Shown: positions 42,335-51,742, counted from the first letter of the stretch. The stretch: 64,000 bases of DNA from Thiodiazotropha sp040791665 (GCA_040791665.1 JBFNNX010000017.1:62001-126000); one strand, 5' to 3'. Notes: a model not told the origin generated them from the letters alone. Numbers and translations: made by a program.

Positions 42335-43051
42335 ATGCGCAGGTATAATAAAAGCGGTTGGCATCGGTTGAGCATGCTACTGATAGTGATGCTGACGGCA
42401 GGGCAACATGTATTCGCGGTAGAGGGTGGCGTGAGGTTCTCGCAATCAGTGGAGGGAGCGGTCGCTGCAGGGGTCGAAAATGAGGGGATCCGGCTCGATC
42501 AGGCCGATGTGGACGAACATCAGGAATTGGTCGTCTCGGGAGGCCGGGTTCGGACAACGGCTCAGCGTACCTTCGCCGCACATGCCGTGGGGCGTGAATT
42601 GAGTATATTCGATGCCCATACCGTGATCAGCAGGGATGACGACGACGACGGTTACTATCACCGTCTTAAGGTAATTTTCGATGCGGACACCTCAGGTGAT
42701 GAGGTCTGGGTATATGCCAGGCTCTATCTCAGCCTCGAGGGGGGGCCGTGGAACCACTACTACACAACCGACCTGTTTCCCGTTGAGGGTGACGCCAGTG
42801 ATGATGAGTACGAGGTGGTAACGCGGTTACTGGATGGTTACCCGACCGGCTACTATGATGTCCTGATAGAACTTTATGATGGTGATGATGATCTGCTGGC
42901 GGTCAATTACGGACCATACGAGGATGGAGATTTGGCGGTATTGCCGTTGGAGGATAGCTATCGGGATGATTACGGGGGTGGAGGTGCCGTTGCTCTCATT
43001 CCAGTACTTTTGAGTTTGTTGCTTCTTCTAGGGCCTGTTAACAGGCCCTAA
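42335..43051 (+). CDS. Choice-of-anchor H-like surface protein with GlyGly-CTERM-type tail
   Basis: 238 residues from ATG 42335 (GGGAG seven bases upstream, preferred to the in-frame TTG 42311). An N-terminal signal sequence (LSMLLIVMLTAGQHVFA) leads into a variable linker, then a beta-rich domain with SRDDDDDGYYHRLKVIFDA, VYARLYLSLEGGPWNHYYTT and YDVLIELYDGDDDLLAVNYG, a pattern I recognise as the choice-of-anchor H family. The C-terminus is GGGG, hydrophobic LIPVLLSLLLLLG and a final Arg, the layout of GlyGly-CTERM signals processed by rhombosortase. Cell-surface anchoring is therefore likely. No rhombosortase gene is in the window. Confidence 0.75.
   Translation: MRRYNKSGWHRLSMLLIVMLTAGQHVFAVEGGVRFSQSVEGAVAAGVENEGIRLDQADVDEHQELVVSGGRVRTTAQRTFAAHAVGRELSIFDAHTVISRDDDDDGYYHRLKVIFDADTSGDEVWVYARLYLSLEGGPWNHYYTTDLFPVEGDASDDEYEVVTRLLDGYPTGYYDVLIELYDGDDDLLAVNYGPYEDGDLAVLPLEDSYRDDYGGGGAVALIPVLLSLLLLLGPVNRP
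43029..43050 (+). terminator. Perfect palindrome overlapping the stop codon, terminator-like
   Basis: Arms TAGGGCCTGTT and AACAGGCCCTA form a 22-base perfect palindrome whose last bases belong to the TAA stop. AAATCCTTTTT follows, so it probably ends transcription although the T run is offset by a few bases. Confidence 0.6.
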
Positions 43052-43150
43052 ATCCTTTTTCCATCCGCTGTCTGCGGGGTGGAATACCCTGCGGCGGGGA
43101 GTAAGATGGACATCCCGATCCGATTAGGCGTAGGACGCCGGGGGCTTCCG

Positions 43151-44017
43151 ATGATACCCAGGTATGTAGCGTTTCTGAGCTGCTGTCTGTTGATAGGGCT
43201 GTTACAGGGGTGTTCCTCCCTGCAGCAGGTCGGTCAGATTATGGAGGGCCGCAAACCTACGGCTCAGATTGAAGGGGTCAGGCTGACCGGTCTCGATTTA
43301 GAGGGTGTGGATCTGGTGTTCGATGTGAATGTCCACAACCCGAATGCCTTCTCCATTGATTTGGCCGAATTTGATTATGCCCTGCAGCTTTTTGAGCAAC
43401 CGTTTCTCAAGGGCCGGCAATCTGCGGGATTGAATCTGTCGGCTGAAACAGGCAGCCATATAGAGGTGCCTCTGCGACTCGGATTCCAGCAGCTGCTGAA
43501 GAGCTATCAGCAATTGAAAGTTGCCGATCAGGCAAGCTATCGACTGGATCTGGGGTTGGGTTTCAAAATGCCGGTGATCGGAAGTCTGCGCTTGCCTGTA
43601 AACATTGAAGGTGAATTTCCGGTGCCGAAAATACCGGATTTCAGTATCAGTTCGTTGGCGGTTAAACGTCTTACCCTGCACGAGGCCGATCTATTGTTGC
43701 AGCTTGAGGTGGAGAATCCAAACAGCTTCTCCCTGATGCTGCAGCAGTTGGATTACCAGCTGAAGTTCAACGGTGCGGTGATTGGCAGAGGCCTGATCCG
43801 ACGACCTGTGGATATCGTGCAGGGCGGCAACGGTGTGGTGAGCATCCCCCTCACCATCGATTTGGCCCAGGCTGGCAAGGGACTCTATTCGGCCTTGTTG
43901 GGCCCCGCTGATATTCGCTATGAACTAAATGGTTCAATTCAGGCATCCGGACCCCGCGAGCTCCTGAGGAGTTTTAAGATCCCTCTGGAAAAACAGGGTC
44001 AAATTCAGTTGAAATAA
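43151..44017 (+). CDS. Lipoprotein with two LEA14-like (WHy/LEA type 2) domains
   Basis: 288 residues from ATG 43151; a longer frame from 43079 would precede the signal peptide with polar sequence. The signal peptide ends in the lipobox LLQGCSS. Two repeated LEA-2 domains follow, each with the HNPNAFSIDLAEFDYALQLF or NPNSFSLMLQQLDYQLKFNG pattern (N-P-N-x-F-S) at about residues 75 and 200. The WHy/LEA14 fold occurs in desiccation and stress proteins and in outer-membrane-associated lipoproteins of proteobacteria. It has an independent terminator upstream, so probably its own promoter. Confidence 0.88.
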   Translation: MIPRYVAFLSCCLLIGLLQGCSSLQQVGQIMEGRKPTAQIEGVRLTGLDLEGVDLVFDVNVHNPNAFSIDLAEFDYALQLFEQPFLKGRQSAGLNLSAETGSHIEVPLRLGFQQLLKSYQQLKVADQASYRLDLGLGFKMPVIGSLRLPVNIEGEFPVPKIPDFSISSLAVKRLTLHEADLLLQLEVENPNSFSLMLQQLDYQLKFNGAVIGRGLIRRPVDIVQGGNGVVSIPLTIDLAQAGKGLYSALLGPADIRYELNGSIQASGPRELLRSFKIPLEKQGQIQLK

Positions 44018-44148
44018 CACATTGGAGCGCTGTCCGTTCGGCGCTGTGTGGCCATCTCCGATCGACCAGGCCGTTGAGGAGTGAGCTAATATTAATGCAG
44101 GGAGAAACGAAAACCTTCAATCCTTAATCCTACGGGAGGGAGGTAGTC

Positions 44149-44469
44149 ATGAAGACCTTTATGTTAATGACCGGAAGCGGTCCGTTGATGATTCTCACAT
44201 CCCACGCCTCCATAGAAGACCCCCTGATCTTGGAAAAGCTGGCGAGCAAGGGCATCGAGAAATTTCTCGCCTATGAGGTTCCCTATGATATGGCCAGGGA
44301 GCGCTACGGCGGTCACTTTAATGTGGTAGCCAACGACCTGCATGAAAGCGACGATCTGCGGGTGCTCGACTACAATGGCGAGCGTGCCTTCAAGCTCTTC
44401 TCGTTTGCCGAACTTGGGTCACCGGTTGCGCATGAAAGCAGCGGTTCGTCCGCAGCCGCAGTCGCGTGA
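44149..44469 (+). CDS. Small cytosolic protein of unknown function
   Basis: 106 residues, preceded by an excellent GGGAGGGAGG ribosome-binding site, predicting strong translation. The first half is a beta-alpha-beta pattern (MLMTGSGPLMILTSHAS, then ILEKLASKGIEKFLAYEVP), with YDMARERYGGHFNVVANDLHESDDLRVLDY after it and a low-complexity Ala/Ser tail. No catalytic motif. The length and layout recall small cytosolic proteins common in sulfur-oxidising gammaproteobacteria, but I cannot name a family. Confidence 0.6.
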   Translation: MKTFMLMTGSGPLMILTSHASIEDPLILEKLASKGIEKFLAYEVPYDMARERYGGHFNVVANDLHESDDLRVLDYNGERAFKLFSFAELGSPVAHESSGSSAAAVA

Positions 44470-44605
44470 TCAGAGGCGGCGTGCAGGATATGACATTCCA
44501 GACCATGTCAGGATCGCGCAGTAAAGAAGGTTCCGGTGATCCAACATGGAATGGAATGAAAATTTGCGTGCCGCTTTTACCGATATCGCGGTTGTCTGAG
44601 GTGTG

Positions 44606-46222
44606 TCAGTCGTCACTGCATGACTCCAGGCCGGGCCAGGAATAACAACCGTCCGAACGGTTGTTACGTTGGGAAATCCCGCTTTCGTAATATGCCATCC
44701 CCCCGAGCTGGGTGAGCTTAGAGCGTATCTCATCACCGATAAAGCGTTGTGGCTGAGAAGGTGTGCGTCGCTCCCGGCTTTCCTTCTCCTCAATCCATTT
44801 CACGGCCAGGTCGAAGGCCTCGATAAAACTGGGTTGTTTTTCCAGTGCGTGCTTGAAATAGGCTGTGCCAAAATCGGTGAATTCGCTCTGAGCGCCGCAA
44901 CCGAAGGATTGTCGGTCGTTTGCTGCTGCAGTGATGATCAGGGTTCGTGGTGTGCGCAAGGGTTCGATGAACCCTCCTGAGTAGCAGCTGGATACGACGA
45001 TTACACGCCAGAGGATACCGGCGTTATCCAAGGCCTTGCGCACCTGCAAGGGCGTCATGTCATCCAGTGGCACGGGACCGAAGTTCACGGAGAATTTATG
45101 TTCCTTGTTGCCGTGGGAGGTCATGAACAGAAACAGCACATCCTCATCGGGGTCCATGATCTGTCCCACCATCGCCAGGCTATCGGTCAGATTGTGGCGG
45201 TTCGCCAGGGGATAACGGGTCAGGGTCTCGATATTGTTTACCAGTACGATCGATCGTCCAGATGTGCCGAAGCGGCGATCGAAGAGTTCACGCACATACT
45301 CGACCTCATTGAGAAAGACCTTTTCCAGACCGTATCCACCCATAGCGACTAGGTACAGGTCGGGAATCCCCGGTCGCTGGTGCATCAATTCATTGAGTGC
45401 TTTATCAACCAATGGCTGTTGATTGTAGAAAAGATCCTCCACACTGAGATCGTAGAGCTTGGCATGGGCGCTATCTCTATTCGTCAGATTTTCGCTGTAC
45501 CAGAGTTGGGTATAGGGAAGAAACCATAGGGTTGAGATGGAGAGCAGTAGGCTCAAACCCGCCAGGGAGAAGGCCTTGCCGAACTTGACCGAAAGGATGA
45601 TACGCAACAGGCGTATGACGATGAAGAGATGCCAAAATAACAGCAGTAACAAGAGAATTCCGCCACCCTGTGGATATGAACTATAGAGTTGCTCAGGGAG
45701 GGCGATAAGATGGAAGGCAATTGTGATGCTGGGCGTTGATGCCAGGTATGCGAGTAACAGTCTGGCCGTGTCAATCGCTTCGGCGTTGGCCAGTCTGGCG
45801 ATCAGCATCAGCGTCACCAGATCGAACATGTAGATGGCGCCGAGGTGGTTGAGGCCATGGTAGGAGAATACCACCGGTTTTTCCGCTGCCAGGTAGGCAA
45901 CGACGACCTCGAGCGATACCAGCACCGCCAAGAGCCACAGACCCTGGTCGATGGAGTAGATGAAGTTATTGCGTGACACCCTCTGCCCGGATACCAGATG
46001 CAGGCCGGATTTGAGGTTGATAGTCAGTGCGATGAGTTGTTTTGCAATTGTTTTAACATCCATGGTCTTGCTCTGGGTTCCGTTGATGTCTCGCAACAGA
46101 AATCGGCAGGAGGCCGATAATTCTGAAGCCAAATTCTCTTGATTCAGGATGCCGCTGATTAATGCCGTCCTTGGGATCAACAGGGCACGGAAACGGAAAA
46201 TACGACTTCCTGTTTCCTGCAT
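44606..46222 (-). CDS. Membrane-bound C13 (legumain/caspase-like) peptidase
   Basis: 538 residues from ATG 46222; ATG 46063 would remove 53 residues that contain no clear helix and is plausible. Five or so hydrophobic helices form the N-terminal half (LLAVLVSLEVVVAYLA, VTLMLIARLANAEA, GILLLLLLFWHLFIVIRLLRI, FSLAGLSLLLSISTLWFL). The soluble C-terminal half is a clan CD protease of family C13: catalytic His370 in FMTSHGNKEH and Cys413 in VVSSCYSGGF, with strands LYLVAMGG and VLFLFM in the expected places. Its side of the membrane cannot be set with certainty. Bacterial C13 proteins are poorly studied; roles in protein processing, GPI-transamidase-like anchoring or cell-death systems are all possible. 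Confidence 0.85.
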   Translation of the reverse strand: MQETGSRIFRFRALLIPRTALISGILNQENLASELSASCRFLLRDINGTQSKTMDVKTIAKQLIALTINLKSGLHLVSGQRVSRNNFIYSIDQGLWLLAVLVSLEVVVAYLAAEKPVVFSYHGLNHLGAIYMFDLVTLMLIARLANAEAIDTARLLLAYLASTPSITIAFHLIALPEQLYSSYPQGGGILLLLLLFWHLFIVIRLLRIILSVKFGKAFSLAGLSLLLSISTLWFLPYTQLWYSENLTNRDSAHAKLYDLSVEDLFYNQQPLVDKALNELMHQRPGIPDLYLVAMGGYGLEKVFLNEVEYVRELFDRRFGTSGRSIVLVNNIETLTRYPLANRHNLTDSLAMVGQIMDPDEDVLFLFMTSHGNKEHKFSVNFGPVPLDDMTPLQVRKALDNAGILWRVIVVSSCYSGGFIEPLRTPRTLIITAAANDRQSFGCGAQSEFTDFGTAYFKHALEKQPSFIEAFDLAVKWIEEKESRERRTPSQPQRFIGDEIRSKLTQLGGMAYYESGISQRNNRSDGCYSWPGLESCSDD

Positions 46223-46334
46223 TTTCGATCGTTTGCAACAACAACGGTGACAGGTCTTTGCGCCGCCGGAACCTCTGGACTGACTAGAGGTGGTTCATTG
46301 TAAATTGAGTAGCGAGCGTTCGGAGATCGTCTAT

Positions 46335-49300
46335 TCACTCTCCAGGTTCGTAAGCGAGGTTTGGCGCAAGCCATCGTTCCATTTCAGCGACTGAACGGCC
46401 CTTACGTCGTGCATAGTCGCTCACCTGATCTCTATTCAGTTTACCCACTGCAAAGTAGCGCGCATCGGGATGGCTGAAGTAGAGGCCACTGACCGACGCT
46501 GTCGGCACCATCGCATTACTCTCTGTCAGCCAGATACCGGTATGCTCTTCAACGGAGAGCAGCTCCCACAACAACTCCTTCTCCGTATGGTCCGGGCTTG
46601 CCGGATAACCCATTGCGGGGCGGATACCTGTATAGTCTTCCGCGATCAGCTGTTGATTGCTCAAGGACTCGTTTTTGGCATAACCCCAATACTCTTTTCG
46701 CACACGTTCGTGCAGCCACTCCGCCAGGGCCTCGGCCAAACGGTCGGCAAGGGCTTTAAGCATGATGGCATGGTAGTCGTCATGGTCCTCTTCAAACTCG
46801 CTGATCTTCTGCTCGATGCCAATGCCGGCCGTACAGGCGAAGGCACCGACATAGTCGCGCTTGTCACTGCTATCCGGCGCGATGTAATCGGCCAGTGACT
46901 CGTTGAACTGTCCGTTTTTACCTGCGCCACGCAGGCGTTTCACGTCAGGCTGCCGTCCCTGTTTGCGCAGGTTGTGCAGGGTTGTCAGGGTCTGGGATCG
47001 TGCCTCATTCCGGTACACAAGAATATCGTCGCCCTGACTGTTGGCGGGAAAGAGACCGACTACCGCCGCTGCGCGCAACCATCCCTCGTCGATTACCCGC
47101 TCCAGCATGGATAGTGCATCGGAATAGAGTTTTTTCGCCTCTTCGCCTTTCTCTTCGTCATCCAGGATCTGTGGGTACCGCCCTTTAAGTTGCCAGGCAT
47201 GGAAAAAGAAGGTCCAGTCGATATAGCCTGTCAGTTCGGTGAGGGGGATCTCCTTCATCACCAGCAGGGTAGCGCAAGGCTCCCCGGCAGGCTGCCTCTC
47301 ATTCAGACGCACGAGTTCGGCATATTCGGGAGGCTCGAAATCGGGATTGCACAGATTGGGACGGATCGCTGCGTATTGGGACCAATCGATAGGGGTCGGA
47401 TTGGCCCTCGCATCTTCGATGGAGATCAGGTTGCGTGACTGGTTGATGCCGGCACGCCGTTGCCGCACCGCTTCGTACTCCTTGTGCAGCGAGGCGGCAT
47501 AGGTGTCGCGTTGCTCGGCAGATAGCAGGTTGGAGGCTACCCCAACCGCACGTGAGGCATCGGCCACATAGACCACCGGATTGTCATACTCAGGATCGAT
47601 TTTGACCGCCGTATGGGCAATGGAGGTTGTGGCGCCACCGATCAACAGTGGTTGAGACATGCCGAGGCGCTGCATCTCTCTCGCCACATGGACCATTTCG
47701 TCCAGCGACGGGGTGATCAGACCGGAGAGGCCGATGATGTCGACCTGCGCATCCCTGGCTTTCTGCAGGATGGTGTCCGTTGGAACCATGACGCCGATAT
47801 CAACAACCTCGTAGTTGTTACACTGGAGCACGACGCCGACGATGTTCTTGCCGATATCGTGGACATCGCCCTTGACGGTGGCCATCAATATCTTGCCCCG
47901 GCTCTGTACTCCGCACTTGGCCTTTTCCGCTTCCAGGTAGGGTTCCAGGTAGGCGACCGCTTTTTTCATCACACGGGCCGACTTGACCACCTGCGGGAGG
48001 AACATCTTGCCCGCGCCGAACAGGTCGCCGACCACGTTCATGCCATCCATAAGGGGTCCTTCGATCACCTGCAGGGTTTGCTTGGCCTGCTGCCGGGCCT
48101 CTTCGGTATCACTCTCGATGAATTCGGTAATGCCTTTAACCAGGGCATGCTCAAGGCGCTTGTTCACCGGCCAGGAACGCCACTCGGCATCCTCCTTGTT
48201 TTCGACCACCCTGCCGTCACCCTGGTAATCGGGTGCCAGCTCCACCAGGCGCTCACCCGCCTGCGGGTCGGTATTGAGCACCACCGCTTCCACCGCTTCG
48301 CGAAGTTGCGCCGGCAGCTCGTCATAGACCGCCAACTGGCCTGCATTGACGATTCCCATATCCATGCCCGCCTTGATGGCGTGATAGAGAAAGACGGCGT
48401 GGATCGCTTCACGCACCGGATTGTTGCCACGGAACGAGAAAGAGACATTGGAGACGCCTCCTGACACCAGGGCATGGGGCAGCCGCTGTTTGATTTCGCG
48501 TATGGCCTCGATAAAGTCGACGCCATAGTTGTTGTGTTCCTCGATACCGGTGGCGATGGCAAAGATATTCGGATCGAAAATAATATCCTCGGCCGAAAAA
48601 CCGACACGCTCAGTCAACAGATGATAGGCCCGTGCGCATATCTCGATTTTACGCGCCTGGGTGTCTGCCTGGCCTGTTTCGTCAAAGGCCATGACAATCA
48701 CTGCGGCGCCATAACGGCGGCATAAATGGGCCTGATGCAGGAAGGCTTCCTCTCCTTCCTTCAGTGAGATGGAGTTGACGATGGGTTTCCCCTGTACGGA
48801 CTGCAGACCGGTCTCGATAATTTCCCACTTGGATGAGTCGATCATGACCGGCACTTTGGCGATTTCGGGTTCGCCGGCACAGAGGTTGAGAAAGCGGCGC
48901 ATGGCGGCGACACCGTCCAGCATCGCCTCATCCATATTGATATCCACGATCTGCGCACCGTTCTCCACTTGCTCGCGACAGACGTCCAACGCCTCATCGT
49001 AGGCCTCACTCAGGATCAGCCGCTTGAATTTCGCGGAACCGGTGACATTGGCGCGTTCGCCGATATTCACAAACAGGGAGTCCGCGCCAATGTTGAGCGG
49101 TTCAAGCCCCGATAGACGACACTGTTTTTCAATTTCCGGCAGTTGACGCGGCGTTCTGCCAACCATTGTCTCTGCAATGGCCTGGATGTGCTGCGGTGTG
49201 GTGCCACAGCATCCGCCGACAATATTCAGAAAACCGGCATCCGCCCATTCGGCCAGATAACCCGCCATCTGCCGGGCATCCAGATCGTACTCGCCAAATT

Positions 49301-50150
49301 CATTGGGTAGACCCGCATTGGGATGGGCGGAGACATGGGTGTCGGCGATACGCGACATCTCCTCCACATATTGACGCAGCAAGTCGGGACCCAGGGCACA
49401 GTTGAGGCCGATGGAGATGGGCTTTGCGTGTCGCAGACTGTTGTAGAAGGCCTCCGTGGTTTGACCTGAAAGGGTGCGGCCGGATTGATCGGTGATGGTG
49501 CCGGAGATCATGACCGGTAGGCGGATGGCGTCCTCGTCAAATACCTGTTCGCAGGCGAAGACCGCCGCTTTCGCGTTAAGGGTGTCGAATACCGTCTCGA
49601 TCAGCAGCAGGTCGCAGCCACCCGCGATAAGACCCCGGGCGGCTTCTGTATAGGCCTTTACCAGGGCATCGAAGGTGATATTGCGCAGGCTGGCATCGTT
49701 CACATCGGGTGAGATGGAGGCGGTGCGATTGGTGGGGCCGAGTACGCCGGCGACGAAGCGCGGCTTGACGGGGCTTGTGTATTTGTCAGCGGCCTCCCTG
49801 GCCAGGCGGGCACTGGCTTCGCTCATCTCATAGGCCAGGGATTCCATTTGGTAGTCGGCCATAGAGATGCGATTGGCCCCAAAGCTGTTGGTTTCGAGAA
49901 TATCCGCTCCGGCTGCCAGATAGGCCTCATGAATCGAGCTGATTATCGCCGGTTGAGAGAGCACCAACAGATCATTATTACCTTTTAAATCACATGGCCA
50001 ATCAGCAAAGCGTTCTCCGCGGTAATCCTGCTCATCGAGTTTGTGGCGCTGAATCATGGTGCCCATGGCGCCGTCAAGGATGAGAATACGCTGCTTAAGC
50101 AGAGATTCAATAGGGTGATTGGCTATATTCGAGGTTGCGGATGACATCAA
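46335..50150 (-). CDS. metH: Cobalamin-dependent methionine synthase
   Basis: Transfers the methyl group of methyl-tetrahydrofolate to homocysteine through methylcobalamin. 1271 residues with the full four-module order: homocysteine domain (~10-340; GAMGTMIQRHKL, zinc ligands around VGGCCGTTP), pterin domain (~350-640; FVNIGERANVTGS), cobalamin cap and Rossmann domains (~650-900; DVHDIGKNIVGVVL with the lower axial His), and the SAM-binding reactivation domain (~930-1271; RPAMGYPASPDH). Length and motifs are normal. It implies the cell uses vitamin B12. An 11-bp stem enclosing two small hairpins sits in its leader. Confidence 0.98.
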   Translation of the reverse strand: MMSSATSNIANHPIESLLKQRILILDGAMGTMIQRHKLDEQDYRGERFADWPCDLKGNNDLLVLSQPAIISSIHEAYLAAGADILETNSFGANRISMADYQMESLAYEMSEASARLAREAADKYTSPVKPRFVAGVLGPTNRTASISPDVNDASLRNITFDALVKAYTEAARGLIAGGCDLLLIETVFDTLNAKAAVFACEQVFDEDAIRLPVMISGTITDQSGRTLSGQTTEAFYNSLRHAKPISIGLNCALGPDLLRQYVEEMSRIADTHVSAHPNAGLPNEFGEYDLDARQMAGYLAEWADAGFLNIVGGCCGTTPQHIQAIAETMVGRTPRQLPEIEKQCRLSGLEPLNIGADSLFVNIGERANVTGSAKFKRLILSEAYDEALDVCREQVENGAQIVDINMDEAMLDGVAAMRRFLNLCAGEPEIAKVPVMIDSSKWEIIETGLQSVQGKPIVNSISLKEGEEAFLHQAHLCRRYGAAVIVMAFDETGQADTQARKIEICARAYHLLTERVGFSAEDIIFDPNIFAIATGIEEHNNYGVDFIEAIREIKQRLPHALVSGGVSNVSFSFRGNNPVREAIHAVFLYHAIKAGMDMGIVNAGQLAVYDELPAQLREAVEAVVLNTDPQAGERLVELAPDYQGDGRVVENKEDAEWRSWPVNKRLEHALVKGITEFIESDTEEARQQAKQTLQVIEGPLMDGMNVVGDLFGAGKMFLPQVVKSARVMKKAVAYLEPYLEAEKAKCGVQSRGKILMATVKGDVHDIGKNIVGVVLQCNNYEVVDIGVMVPTDTILQKARDAQVDIIGLSGLITPSLDEMVHVAREMQRLGMSQPLLIGGATTSIAHTAVKIDPEYDNPVVYVADASRAVGVASNLLSAEQRDTYAASLHKEYEAVRQRRAGINQSRNLISIEDARANPTPIDWSQYAAIRPNLCNPDFEPPEYAELVRLNERQPAGEPCATLLVMKEIPLTELTGYIDWTFFFHAWQLKGRYPQILDDEEKGEEAKKLYSDALSMLERVIDEGWLRAAAVVGLFPANSQGDDILVYRNEARSQTLTTLHNLRKQGRQPDVKRLRGAGKNGQFNESLADYIAPDSSDKRDYVGAFACTAGIGIEQKISEFEEDHDDYHAIMLKALADRLAEALAEWLHERVRKEYWGYAKNESLSNQQLIAEDYTGIRPAMGYPASPDHTEKELLWELLSVEEHTGIWLTESNAMVPTASVSGLYFSHPDARYFAVGKLNRDQVSDYARRKGRSVAEMERWLAPNLAYEPGE

Positions 50151-50186
50151 GCTACTCAGGTTTTAACTGTAACGGCCGCCAATTAT

Positions 50187-50267
50187 AAGGCGCTGCTGGT
50201 AGGCAGGCGAGTGATCTATCACAGGATGGTACTAAACTTGTAATCGATCAGGATTAAGCAGCGCCTT
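50187..50267 (-). ncRNA. Candidate structured leader RNA (riboswitch-like) of metH
   Basis: Read on the minus strand, AAGGCGCTGCT (50267-50257) pairs perfectly with AGCAGCGCCTT (50197-50187), an 11-bp closing stem. The 59 bases between hold two short hairpins: TAATC/GATTA (50241-50256) and a GTGA/TCAC tetraloop hairpin (50211-50222), giving a three-way junction. It ends 36 bases before the metH ATG. CCGAGG lies just upstream, reminiscent of SAH riboswitches, but the other conserved SAH elements are missing, and no cobalamin-riboswitch motif is seen. Confidence 0.45.
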
Positions 50268-50426
50268 GACTATGGTGGCCTCGGGGGCTTAACTAGTATT
50301 ACAATTTTCTTTGTATTTCAAAGAGTTGATTTATGCGGTGCAATGACACAGTGATAGCTTCGCTTGCCGTATGCGGGAAGCGTAGAAAAACAGAATGCAA
50401 AACAGATCTGATAAAGGGTTTTTAGC

Positions 50427-51569
50427 GTGTCAAAACAAGCATTTTTAGTCGATGATTCAAAATCCGCTCGCATTGTACTCAGTAGAATGCTGAAAAAAAG
50501 CGGTTTTGACGGCGTTGAGATGGCGGTGTCGGGTGAAGAGGCATTGGAGCGACTGAAAGAGTCGACGCCTGACGCTATTTTCGTCGACTTTCTGATGGAC
50601 GGCATGGATGGTCTGGAGACGATTACCGAGATCAAAAAGGATCCCAGGTTCAGCCATACCCCGGTGGTTATGTGTACGGCCAATGAAGGGGATGAGTATG
50701 TCCAGGCCGCCGTCGAGCACGGTGCTCTTGGTATCCTGGCCAAGCCTCCGACCGATGAGAGTCTGGGCGTGATCATCGACCTTATCGAACAGCACCAGCA
50801 AGAGGTTGCCGCAAGTTCAGAGGCGGCTCCGCCCGATCAGGCTATCGAGGCCGAAGGCGCTGCTGAGGCGGCGGGGCCTGCAGCAGAGGTCGTGGTGATG
50901 CAAAGCGGTCTCTCGGATGAGGATGTTCGGCGTATCGCCAAAGAGGTAGCGCTTCAAGCGGCGGAAAAAACCGCCCGTCAGGCAGCAGAAGAAGCCATTG
51001 CGGAGACGCTCGCGGATCGTATCGAAAGTACCGTGCAGGCCTATCTTGACAGCAAACTCGAGCCAATGATCGTCTCTGTGGTAGAGAGAGGTTTAAAAGA
51101 GGTAGAGCCGCAGAGTGTCGATACCGAAGCGCTTCGCGAATCAGTGGTGGAAAAGGTCAATCAGGACCTGGACGAGTTTGTCAGGCAGCTCAATCAGCGT
51201 ACTGTCGGGGATCTGATCGAGGCCAGTATCTATGGCCAGATGAAAGAGTTGGACGATGATATCTCTCAACGCCTGCAGGAACAGGAGCAACGGATTCTGA
51301 GCCAAGTGCCTGAAAAGAATGACATGATCGAACATATCCGTGTCATCACGGAAGGATCGCTCGAGGCCCAGGTACATGAGACCGCCAGCCAGGTGGCGGG
51401 TGAAATCGCCAATTCCGTAGCCACCGAGACAGTCGAGAGTCTGCTCGATCAGCATCTGGCCCATCAGGCATTGGAGAATCAGCAAAAGAAACCAAAACTG
51501 CCTTTAATGGTCATTCTTGGTGTGGGACTGTTGGCGGTTGCGGGCGCAGCAGCATTCATGCTCCTCTAG
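50427..51569 (+). CDS. Tail-anchored receiver-domain protein with long coiled coil
   Basis: 380 residues from GTG 50427. Residues 1-122 are a CheY-like receiver: acidic pair Asp9/Asp10, phosphoacceptor Asp54 in AIFVDFLMDG, VMCTANEGD (Thr) and AKPP (Lys). A Pro/Ala/Glu linker follows, then ~200 residues of helical, coiled-coil sequence with Ala/Glu-rich repeats (EVALQAAEKTARQAAEEAIA) and finally one C-terminal helix, LPLMVILGVGLLAVAGAAAFML, after a KKPK stop-transfer signal. There is no DNA-binding or enzymatic output domain. A response regulator held at the inner membrane by its tail is unusual. No histidine kinase is adjacent, so its partner is encoded elsewhere. Confidence 0.85.
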   Translation: MSKQAFLVDDSKSARIVLSRMLKKSGFDGVEMAVSGEEALERLKESTPDAIFVDFLMDGMDGLETITEIKKDPRFSHTPVVMCTANEGDEYVQAAVEHGALGILAKPPTDESLGVIIDLIEQHQQEVAASSEAAPPDQAIEAEGAAEAAGPAAEVVVMQSGLSDEDVRRIAKEVALQAAEKTARQAAEEAIAETLADRIESTVQAYLDSKLEPMIVSVVERGLKEVEPQSVDTEALRESVVEKVNQDLDEFVRQLNQRTVGDLIEASIYGQMKELDDDISQRLQEQEQRILSQVPEKNDMIEHIRVITEGSLEAQVHETASQVAGEIANSVATETVESLLDQHLAHQALENQQKKPKLPLMVILGVGLLAVAGAAAFMLL

Positions 51570-51742
51570 ACTGTACGCCAGCTCTCTTGCTCGATACCGT
51601 TCAGCCCCTCATCCCGGACCTGTCTTACGGAATTCTCTGTATCTACGGCCCGAATCCGTCATTGAGATTGAGCCACAGACTGTAGGGTTGGATCAGATTC
51701 TAAAGAAGCTATATTCAGCAGAAATTGCCACAGGAGAAACCC

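Noticed and set aside
50187..50300. metH leader as a canonical SAH riboswitch
   Set aside because: CCGAGG and GGCGCTGC occur, but the pairing partner GGCTCGG and the downstream conserved block are absent in the expected order.
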